A stretch of DNA of 11,908 nt from Pigoraptor vietnamica (taxonomy: Eukaryota > Opisthokonta > Filasterea), in NCBI GenBank assembly GCA_943704525.1, contig CALSCQ010002628.1, positions 1-11,908 of the forward strand, read 5' to 3'. Both the position numbers and the translations under genes were made by a program. The first letter of the stretch is position 1. Each line of letters starts with the position of its first letter. The notes under the pieces were generated by a model, which worked only from the letters and a program-made list of their open reading frames with translations, had not been told where the DNA came from and did not search any database. Shown piece by piece: positions 1 through 8,524 of the stretch.

Positions 1-11
1 GGGGGGGGGGG
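1..11. repeat. poly-G run at window edge
   Basis: Eleven consecutive G open the window, followed by more G-rich sequence to about position 27. On the sense (minus) strand of the LZTFL1-like gene this is a C-rich stretch in what is most likely intron 6. No coding exon with coiled-coil character is seen between 1 and 112. Confidence 0.6.
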
Positions 12-112
12 AAGGGGGAGGGTAGGGACCAGATGAGAAGAGGTGCTGTAGAAACACAGCCACACATGCAGAAACACAGTGCGCATGCACATACAGAGAC
101 ACGCGCACCCAC

Positions 113-1435
113 TGCGGCCTCTGCGCGACGGGCCCTCTCTTGGGCCGCGACAAGCTCTGCCTTGAGCTTATCGATCTCCTACGAAGCCAGCGTCAAGTGA
201 GAGGGTGATTCGCCCCTTGTTCTAACATACGCACACAAACAATCGCAAGGCAACAAAACCCAACACGTAAACAACACACAAGCACACACACACAAGCACG
301 CACACACACACGGGGCACACACACAAAAGAACATTGCACAACAATACGAAACACAGAACACGCAAGGACACAAGGCAGTTGCCGACACGTAAAGGGCGCC
401 GCACACACCTGTTGCAAGAGAGCGGACGGCGTGATGGCGGCAAAGTGCTGCTTCGTGTCGCGCGGAGTCGCCTGCAGCGAGTCGCAAGATATAGCTCAAT
501 TGAGGCGCACACGTGACAAGGGGTCGCACAAAACGCACCTTCTCTCCAGCGCCCGCTTTGAGGGCGACCTCTTCGTGCGTGGCCATGTCGGCAAGAAGCT
601 CCCTAAGCGCAAGTGCATTAGAGTCCAAATCACAGCATTCACAGCCACACACAACGACAGGCACACGCGAACAGATGTCCTGCGGCCCACATGCTATGGA
701 GGGCATCCTCGTTGATGGCAAGCTCGGCACCCGCCACTTGCGCCGCAGCGAGAAGCTGCGCGACGATAAGCGCGTGCGTGTGGCAGTGGTGTGCGAGCTC
801 GGCGTCAATGTCGCACTTCACAATCGACTGCAGCACGGCCAGCATGTCGCCGACTTCCGTCTTTGTGTATGTGTCCTCCACCAAACTGCACGCGCGTGGA
901 CGGAGAGAGTCTCAGTCACAATGTCACATTGCGAGTGTGTCAATTGAGTTGGGGGGAACGAGCGTCGAGGGATACGAGGACATATGTGAAAGACCTTTCC
1001 AGAATTCGCCAGAAAAATAAGCGCGTATGTGTGCGTGCATGCGACTGTGTGTGCGTGCGATGTGTATGTGTGTATATGCATGTGCCAGGACGACAAGCAC
1101 TGCGTACCGTGTTGTCGCAAACTTTGTAAAAATGACCTCAATTTCCTTCAGCAGTTGTCGCCGCTGCAAGTGGCGGTATTACGGTCGTCAGAACCACCGT
1201 GCGAAGGCCGAGTGCACATCCACGCACGACCACGCACGACACCAACGCACGATGTCGCATGCTCTCTCCCTCTATCTTATAAAGAGGGCGGCACGATTGT
1301 ATCGAACACGAGCACAGTGACACCACGACGGCGCACAGCGCGTGGACTCACTTTGGCGCGAAGGTGGCGCATGCAGGCGTGCAGCTCCCTCTCGTGTGCT
1401 GCCGTGAGCTCCATGCCCGCCGCACTCGGCCCCAT
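113..1435 (-). CDS. LZTFL1: LZTFL1 (BBS17) homologue, N-terminal part, 6 exons, 3' end off window
   Basis: Predicted leucine zipper transcription factor-like protein 1, known in animals and algae as a cytoplasmic regulator of BBSome traffic in and out of cilia. Exons on the minus strand: 1435-1352, 1163-1108, 885-691, 602-539, 471-409, 178-113, giving 528 nt or 176 codons with matching phases (0,2,2,0,0, then 0). The strongest signature is LVEDTYTKTEVGDML at residues 48-62, which aligns with the LVEDTFT block of vertebrate LZTFL1. It is followed by a helical region ending near residue 112, an ELLADM block (113-118), and the start of the C-terminal coiled coil at EIDKLKAEL (155-163). The human protein is about 299 residues, so roughly the last 40 percent lies left of the window. 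The start is the first in-frame ATG; a second ATG at 1414-1412 (residue 8) is also possible. The exon 3 donor (AT|GTGGGC) is the least typical junction. Homology is from recognition, not a search. Confidence 0.85.
271..326. repeat. imperfect CA-rich tract in LZTFL1 intron 5
   Basis: A run of interrupted CA dinucleotides with CACG interruptions, lying inside the 230-nt intron between LZTFL1 exons 5 and 6 (179-408). On the transcribed sense strand it reads GT-rich. The short antisense and sense reading frames across it are Cys/Val/Thr-rich artefacts of the repeat. Confidence 0.75.
1021..1084. repeat. imperfect GT-rich tract in LZTFL1 intron 2
   Basis: Interrupted GT/GCGT repeats on the plus strand within the 222-nt intron 886-1107. 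Here the sense transcript carries the CA orientation, opposite to the tract in intron 5, so repeat orientation in the gene is not fixed. Confidence 0.7.
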
Positions 1436-1828
1436 TTCCGACCCACAACAACAAGGGCGAGTTCGAAGAAAACGCAATTCGTTTTTTCGCGAGTAAATTG
1501 TTCCGTTGTCAAATGCACAGTAACCGAGTCCACAGTCTCTGTCTGGACACGGTCACCTCGGCTTCGGCTGAATCTCGGCACAACAACATTGCGGTTGCTC
1601 ACAATTTTGTGCCCTTTCTTCCTCTCTCTCTACAGAACGAACACGACAAGAGCGAAAGCAAAAACTCGAAGCTCCCGGCACTGTCGAATTTTACCCATCC
1701 GCAGCCGTTCCTTCGATTTCGGCACCTCGCGACACTCGCACTCGCGACATATCGCTCACGCAGCAGCTTCCCCTTCATTCCACTCTAGTTCCACAAACTG
1801 AACGTGCCTTTGCGGCTGCGCACAGTCC
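1436..1828. other. intergenic region: LZTFL1 upstream / Kelch-WH2 gene 3' flank
   Basis: A gap of 393 bp between the Kelch-WH2 stop codon and the LZTFL1 start, both genes on the minus strand. It must hold the 3' UTR and polyadenylation signal of the first and the promoter and 5' UTR of the second. I see no AATAAA on the minus strand, no TATA box near the LZTFL1 start, and no convincing coding frame. Pyrimidine-rich sequence lies around 1615-1635 on the plus strand. Confidence 0.6.
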
Positions 1829-4473
1829 CTATCCCTTTTTCTGCAGCTTCTTGGCGGCCATTTCAGCCATGAGTGCGCCCATGCCACCCATCGCAGCCAT
1901 CGAGCCCTCTGCGACACACAAGCGACATTGCATGAGCCTCTGGGGGCATACATCGTATGACCACATGCGCAGTGCATTCACACATAGAGCGCACACAGAT
2001 CTATCAAAGCCGTTTAGAGACGTAAAGCACAGACGATGTGCCAAAGCGTGTACCCACTCCTCTCAACGCTTGGCGACCCGGGCGCAGAGCCGCCGCCACG
2101 AGGCGACGCAGCGCCGCCGACTGGCTTCTCCTCGGGCTTCGGCGCCTTCTTCAGCTTGGTTCCACCGCGGATCTGATCAAGCAGCGCACCGCGGGAGGGG
2201 TCCGCTGCGGGCAGCGGCGGCGCAGGACCACCTACACGAAGACAGACGGACACCAGTTCCGAAAGTCAGTTGGCACGTTGCACCGGGAACAGTCTCACAC
2301 TTCCGAAAAAGCAGAAACCCACACCGCCACAGAAATCCGAGCATGCATAACAGACGGTACTTCTACCCGTGGGACAACAAATACCGCAGCCGCATAGCCC
2401 AACACGAACCTGCCGGAGGGGGTGGCGGCGGAGGGCCCGGCGGAGGGGGTGGAGGCGGTCCACCACTCGGCGGGGGCGGCGGCGGCGCAAATCCCATCGG
2501 AGGGGGTGGTGGGGGACCAGACGCCGCGGGCGCCGACGCCAGCTGCGCTTGGAGCGACGCCACCTGAGCCTCGAGTTCGGCAATGCGCTCGGCGTCCTTG
2601 GCGTTCGAGCCCGCCGCTGCCGACGCGGGCGGCGCGGGTGCCTTCTGTAGCTGGGCGACTTGCGCCTCCAACGCCTTGCGCTTCGTCTCGGCGTCCTTCG
2701 CCGATGCCTTGAGAGCGTCGCGCTCCTTCTCTGCGGCCGCGCGCAATTCCGCCTCCTTCTTTGCGCTCTCCTTCGCCGCTGCAAGCTCCGAAGCCTGCGA
2801 CGACGCGGCCGCCGACCCCTGAGACCGCGCAGCGGCCACGTCGGCCTCCGCTGCCGCGACCTTAGCACGCAGAGCGTCGCGCTCCTTCTCTGCGGCCGCG
2901 CGCAATTCCGCCTCCTTCTTTGCGCTCTCCTTCGCCGCCGCAAGGTCCGAAGCCTGCGACGACGCGGCCGCCGACCCCTGGGACCGCGCAGCCGCCACGT
3001 CGGCCTCCGCCGCGGCGACCTTAGCACGCAGAGCGTCGCGCTCCTTCTCTGCGGCCGCGCGCAATTCCGCCTCCTTCTTTGCGCTCTCCTTCGCCGCTGC
3101 AAGCTCCGAAGCCTGCGACGACGCGGCCGCCGACCCCTGAGACCGCGCAGCTGCCACGTCAGCCTCCGCCGCGGCGACCTTGGCCTTCAGCGCCGCAACC
3201 TCCTGTTCGAGCCCAGCGGCCTTTGTCTTGCTTGCGGCCAGTTCGCCTTCGACGGCAGCCACCCGGCTCTTGGCACCAGCCGCATCGGCCTGTGCAGCGC
3301 TGAGCTTGCCGCGGAGATCGGCGATTTCGGCGTCCTTCGCATCCGCCAGGGCCTTCGCCGATGCCGCTGCGGCACGTGCGGCCGCCGCCTCTTGGCCAGT
3401 ACCGGCAGTGGCGGAGCGGAGCGAGCCGACTTCCGCCTCCGCCGCCGACGCACGCGCGATTGCTGTCGCCAGGGATGCTTCGGCCTCCGAAATTCGCGCC
3501 CGGAGCGCAGCAGCGTCCTTCTCCGCCGCTTCGCGCGCCTTCTTAGTCTCTGCCTCAGCAGCCGCCACGCGTGCCTCCAGCGACGCCTTGACGGACGCGA
3601 GCGACGACGATGCTTCGGCCGCCTTCGTCTCCGCCGCCGCGGCCGCTGCGCGCAATGTCGCAAGCTCTGCCTGCAGGGCCTTCTCTTTCTCCCCGCCCTC
3701 CTTCTCGGCACGCTCGCGAGCGCGCTGCAGCTCACCCTCCAGGCGCGTCTTGTCCCCAGAGGCCGCCGCCAATTGCGTCTTCAGTGCTGCGAGGTCCCTG
3801 TCGCGCGCAGCCACGTCAGCGCGGGCAGCCGCAACATCGTCCGTAGCTTTCTTTGCCTTCCCCTCGGCTGCCGCGAGGGCTTCCTTCAGTTGCGCAGCCT
3901 CCGCGCTCGACCCCGTCGACACGGCCGACGCCATGTTCGACGCCGTACGCAGCACGGTCAGCTCGACGGCAGTCTCCGCAGCGGACACTTTCAACGACAT
4001 GGTCTCCGCCTCGAGGGCAGTCACCAAGTTCTGCTGCGCCGAGAGCTCCATGCGAACAGCGTCCAACTCATCCGCCAGCGCCTTCTCACGCTGCGATGGC
4101 CCGCTCGCCGTCGGCGCCGGCGTCGCCTTGGCAGCCTCTGCCGCGCGCAAACGGGACTCCAGCGAAGAACACTCCGAGCGCACGCGCGCAAGTTCGTCGT
4201 CCTTGCTGCGAATGGTCGCCTTGAGCTGCGCCACCTCGGCGCTGCTGTCCGCGCCCGAGGGCTGGGCTGTCTTCGACGGGGTGGTTGCAGCTGCAGAGAC
4301 CGGCGCAGGCGCCGACGCAGCAGACGTCGTGGCTGCGGGCGTGGCGACGACCGGCTCCGGGGCCTTTGCAGCGACCGGGGCGGCGGCAGTAGTCTCGCTC
4401 GTGCCATCGGCAAGGGAGCACACAACTTGCGCGGCGGCACGACTGCTCGCGGCATCGGCGCGCAGCTTGGCTG

Positions 4474-4516
<43 letters not shown>

Positions 4517-6389
4517 AAAGGCGATGTGAGAAGATGTACGCGATTGTGCACAGCAAAAAGATTTCCACTCACTTGTGTCAAGAACATTAACTTCGTCGAG
4601 GGATGCCTTGTTTGGGCCCGTGCCGCCCAGGACAAACACTTTGGTGCGGAGAGCCACGCAGGCGAGTTCTCGGCGCGCAGTCGGCGCCGCACCCAGCCCA
4701 GACGTCTTGTACGCCGTCCACTCGCCGGCTGAACGGAGCGAAAACGTCGGTTGTGTCAATGGTTTGATTAACAATGTCAAAAAATGGAACGCACGTGAGG
4801 CACACCGCAGCGCAAGACAATTGGACCGATTCGGTACAAACGACGCTACCCACTCTTCGGGTTGAGGGCGCACAGCTCCTCCGATTCTCCGTTCTTCGCC
4901 TGCGACACTCCGCCAAACACGTACACAGTCGAGTCGTCGACGGTGCACGCCCCGTGGCCCCACAGTGGGCTCGGCACAGCGCCGGACGCCGGCAAAACAC
5001 GCCACGCCTTCGTCTTCAGGTCAAACGCATGCACGGCGTTGCCCACGTGCTGGCCCTGAGCGTTGCGCCCGCCAAACACCAGCAGCATTCCCGCGGCCGC
5101 CACGAGCGAGTGCCCCGTCCGCGCCGAGGGGCCTTTTCCGCTGGCATCGACCGCGCTCCACGCGAGCGACTCTGCAGGCGCACGCGCAGACACAAAGTGA
5201 TCAATGAAAATGCACGGTCGCTTAACTGACGAACAGCTATCGCTGCCATCAAGGAGACAGAGCCAATGGCACCACTCACTTGTATCAAGCACGTGGAAGT
5301 CGGCGAGGCAACGTCCGCCGGAAGACCCGCCAAACACATAGAGGGACTCGCCGACGGCCGCCATGGCATGACCCTGGGGTGGTTCGCAAACCCACACGCA
5401 AAGATCAGACGCGCACTCTCGGGATGGGTACGCTCAAATAAATACCACACAAGCACCCCTCTCTGTCGCAAAGAGAGCGATAGAAAGCAGTATTGCACCC
5501 ACCTGTCGCGCCGACGGCGACGTTCCCTGGAGGCGCGGGCGCGACCACGCCTTCGTCTGCGCGTTGAGCACAAACAGGCCGTCGTCCTCGGATCCGCCCG
5601 CGACGCGACCACCAAACACATACACCTTGCCAGCAATGACAGCGGCGGTGTGGCCCGCACGCGGCGACGGAGGCACGCCCGTGACGGGCACCTTTGTCCA
5701 CGAGCTGAGGCCGGCTGCGCAAGTGGATTTCGACCGAACGTCAGCGTCTCGTCAAAGTCAGAGATACATCTCGAGAGGATTTAGGAATCCAACGTCCACA
5801 CACGGCACAAAAATAGGAATAGGTGTTGTTGGACCCTCTCTACGCACCGGTGCCGAGGACGTAGACATCGCCGCTCAATTCGCCACGTGCCGTCTCGCCG
5901 CCAAACACCCACGCCTCAGAGCCATCTCTCTCGGCCGCACTCGCGCCGGTGAGGGGCAGCGGCGAATCGCCCTTGATTTTGTTGTTGGACCACGGGGACG
6001 ACACGCTCGGAGAGCCACTGCGCAGTGCGGTGTGGATTCGTAAGTTGAGAAAACCTCGAGTCAAGGCGCACGCAAACACTCACGGCGCTGCCTGTGCCGG
6101 CTGTGGCTTGCTGGCAGAAGTGGGACCTCCCGTGAACATCGCCTTCGCAGTGCGGTTGGCGGAGGCGATCGCCTCGTTGAGTTCATCCGCACACGACTTG
6201 CACATGGGCGACCCTGCGCATCGCGCGCAGACAAAGAGCGAAGAGCGAATTAGAGGGCGTAACAGGCACATCCACGAGTCGCGCCAACGACGACGGCGTG
6301 TTGTCACGTGCTCATGCGAGAGAATACGTACCATCCACCATGGAGGGCGCCCCCACTATGGGCTTATCGCACGAGGAACACAGCGGCAT
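1829..6389 (-). CDS. Kelch - coiled coil - polyproline - WH2 protein (predicted actin regulator), 10 exons, 1150 aa
   Basis: Not recognised as a named gene. Minus-strand exons: 6389-6332, 6213-6084, 6017-5848, 5714-5503, 5373-5280, 5171-4854, 4728-4573, 4470-2410, 2231-2058, 1908-1829. They sum to 3453 nt, a multiple of three, ending in TAG. Domains in order: C4xxC7 and C24xxC27, a possible small zinc site like half a LIM domain; six Kelch repeats, about residues 75-380, each with an FGG or LGG core (for example KVYVFGG, SLYVFGG, LLVFGG, KVFVLGG), probably one beta-propeller; an Ala/Pro/Thr-rich linker; an Ala/Glu/Lys-rich coiled coil, about 435-1015, including three 53-residue repeats at about 807-965; polyproline at about 1025-1066, with runs of six to seven Pro as in profilin-binding FH1-type regions; a WH2 motif RGALLDQIRGGTKLKKA at 1080-1096; and a Met/Lys-rich tail 1125-1150. 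WH2 motifs bind monomeric actin and polyproline recruits profilin or SH3 partners, so the C-terminus resembles WIP/WASP-type proteins. A role as a dimeric, cytoskeletal actin-monomer-delivering scaffold is inference. Exon borders are well supported by phase; the exon 9 donor has an alternative one site away. Confidence 0.85.
2713..3189. repeat. three tandem 159-bp repeats inside the coiled-coil exon
   Basis: The same 159-bp unit occurs three times in register (units begin at 2713, 2872 and 3031 on the plus strand). Each encodes 53 residues that begin AL(K/R)AKVAAAEADVAAARSQ and end AEKERD. The protein copies differ at two places only (K/R at unit position 3, E/D at position 30). DNA differences are few and mostly synonymous, so expansion is recent or the copies are being homogenised. 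The unit encodes helix, so copy number would change rod length without changing frame. Confidence 0.92.
4474..4514. repeat. homopolymer of 41 A (T41 on the sense strand), polypyrimidine tract of Kelch-WH2 intron 7
   Basis: 41 uninterrupted A on the plus strand. On the transcribed strand it is T41 immediately followed by the CAG acceptor of intron 7 (4572-4471), so the whole polypyrimidine tract is a homopolymer. Length is likely to vary between clones, alleles and sequencing runs. Confidence 0.9.
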
Positions 6390-6861
6390 CCTCGCAAATG
6401 GACACGCCGGCACTCTGTGTGGTCACGCAGAGTCCCGACCACAACGAACGAAATCCAATTCCCTTCTAAGCACCACTTCGCATCCAGCGCTCCTTTTTCT
6501 ACGCACACACGCACACAGTACGTCGAATGCGGCGCGCGCGCGAGAGAGAGGAGAGAGTGCGATTGCACAAGCGCATCCATGCGGCGGCACCGCTGAGCTT
6601 GCGAGTGTCAACAACAGTGCCCTTGTGTGTATTTGCGGTCGTCGCCTCGCGCTGATTGGCTGGGGAGATTGCCTATTCAGGCGAGAGGACTCACGTGACA
6701 CTCGGCATCTCGAACCACCCATCTCAAGCCCACACCACACAATTTCGAAGCGAGCTGTGATATGGCGTTTGTTGTGATCCACAATTTAACGCACGCACAA
6801 TGGAAACGGGACGGATCTAATCCCCCGTTGCAAGGAGACGACGACAGAGAAGCAGGAACGA
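6390..6861. other. intergenic region: Kelch-WH2 upstream / phosphodiesterase-like gene 3' flank
   Basis: 472 bp between the stop of the upstream minus-strand gene and the Kelch-WH2 start. The minus-strand ORFs here are short and show no domain-like sequence. The region contains a CCAAT box and an E-box-like palindrome (listed separately) and a GA/CG-rich stretch at about 6530-6560. No AATAAA polyadenylation hexamer is obvious downstream of the TGA at 6862. Confidence 0.6.
6653..6698 (-). promoter_or_regulatory. candidate promoter elements: CCAAT box and TCACGTGA palindrome
   Basis: On the minus strand AGCCAATCAG (CCAAT core at 6659-6655) fits the NF-Y consensus RRCCAATSR. It lies about 265 bp upstream of the Kelch-WH2 start codon. 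TCACGTGA at 6691-6698 is a perfect palindrome of the bHLH E-box type. Both sites fall in the only available promoter space for the gene. Neither is proof of function; in a GC-rich genome CACGTG is not rare, and it recurs at about 6305 in intron 1. Confidence 0.3.
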
Positions 6862-8454
6862 TCAGCGCCACAGAGAAAGGTCAACGTCCCATCCGTCGAG
6901 GACGGTGCCGTCATACGGGACCGGGAGACCGCAGCCACCGACATCCTTCGTGTCCGCAGTCGTACCCGTGTGCACTGCCACAACAGTGACGATCGACGAG
7001 CTGCGCAAACACAAGCTTCAGTGAGTACACGGTCGCATAAGACCATGCAAACACACTGCGACTCACCGGTCACCGCTCCCGCTCAGCTCGTTGCCGCGCA
7101 AAAGCAAGGCCGACGTCGCGCTGGTTCCCATGTCGTACGTGCCGTGGGCGGTGTGAAGCGAACAGGGCGATGCCATTTCTCCGGACGCAAGCTGTGCGGC
7201 AAGCCCGCGAAGAGTTCCCGTGATGTACGTGAGCACGTTGGGAGTCGATGTCGGCTTCAGGTCGCAGAGGGCGGGTTCGCTCTGGGTGTTCTGGTGCACA
7301 GTGTTGTACGCAAAGCCGTCCCTGATTGTGATCGCAAACGCCGCCTCTCCGAGGTGCGTGACCGTCGTGGCAACGGACGATTGCGAGCCCACCGCCAGCG
7401 GAGTGGGCGATGCGGCGAGCTGCGCGCCACTCGCTTCCGACACGCACACAATCGACGCCATAATGGTGCTGTCGGCGCCCGTAAACGTGACGACAGCCGA
7501 CAGTTGCCCTTCAGCACAAACGCCCGCCGCGCTCTCGGCAACTGCGACGCTAGCAGTCGACGAAGCGTCGGCAGCGAGGCAGAGGGTACCGTTGTCCACG
7601 GCTGTGAACGACGAGAGCGAATCGGGCGCAACAAACGCGCGGAAGAGCACGCCGCACGAAGCCGACGACACGACGTTCACGATGAGGGCCTTCCCGTGGT
7701 GGTGCGGCGCAGCAGCCACGGACATGTGCGAGAGGGGCTCGTCGTTGCCGACGGGCAGCGACCCCGATGCGACGATCGCAAGCGACGGCAGCGGACGGTT
7801 GACCAGACTCAGCGCGACGAACGAGCCGACGTTATCCGCAAGAACAAGCGAAGACCCCACGACAGCTGCAGACACGACAGACGTGCCCTTCAGTGAGCCC
7901 GTGGCGCCACCGGCCACAATCTCGATGACGTCGCTGACCGGAGCCATGTCGGTGCCGAGTGCATCCGCACCAAACGCGCGAACGATCGAAACGACCGCCG
8001 GCGCGGGATCGTTGGCGCTGCGCGAGGCGCGATTAATGACGAGGACAATCGACGCCGAGTCGGTGTCGTCCCTTCCGTCGAAGAGGCTGTACTTGATTGC
8101 GGCCACGAGGGGATCGCCAAAGGGGCCGACGTCGCGCGCGCTGCTGGACATGGACGCGGGGTCGGGTTGGGGCACCTGAATGTTCCACGCGTTGCTCGAA
8201 GTGCGCGCGGCGTAGACAGAAAACTGCACGGGATCAATGTTGATTGCGAAACGGAAGCCCTGCAGGTGGCGAGGGCCTGCCAAGGGAGAGGAACGGTGAG
8301 ACTCGACTCTGTTGACCAGACACAATCACCAAATGTCAGACGCGCACACACACGCGCACACGCACACACGAGCACGCACGCATACAAACACACACACGCA
8401 CACACGCCACGCACGCATGAGCACGCACGCATACACACACACACACGACACGCA

Positions 8455-8524
<70 letters not shown>

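Noticed and set aside
1-45. Possible LZTFL1 exon 7 after a CTACAG acceptor at 51-46
   Set aside because: The frame gives a Pro/Ser-rich peptide, not the coiled coil expected at this point of LZTFL1; more likely intron continuing past the edge.
179-808. 209-codon minus-strand ORF as one continuous gene
   Set aside because: It joins two true LZTFL1 exons (602-539 in frame, 471-409 out of frame) with intron sequence; splicing gives a product matching LZTFL1, the raw ORF becomes Cys/Val-rich repeat translation.
1278-1290. TATAAAG-like word near 1280 as a core promoter
   Set aside because: It lies inside LZTFL1 intron 1 and no gene starts downstream of it on the plus strand.
1505-1518. Possible RFX X-box (GTTGTCAAATGCAC) upstream of LZTFL1
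   Set aside because: Attractive for a ciliary gene, but it misses about three of the fixed positions of the 14-bp consensus, and this is expected by chance in such a gap.
2713-3189. Tandem repeats read as a CRISPR or satellite array
   Set aside because: The 159-bp units are contiguous, without spacers, and stay in frame within a coding exon; they are protein repeats.
2660-4529. Very long plus-strand ORFs (604 and 449 codons) opposite the coiled-coil exon
   Set aside because: They are antisense shadows of a GC-rich, stop-poor Ala/Glu/Lys coding exon; products are low-complexity Arg/Leu or Ala/Ser strings with no domain, and one runs through the poly-A tract.
7220-8179. 319-codon plus-strand ORF opposite exon 4 of the phosphodiesterase-like gene
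   Set aside because: Mirror of the real minus-strand exon, same codon register; the minus frame connects by matching splice phases to exons on both sides, this one does not.
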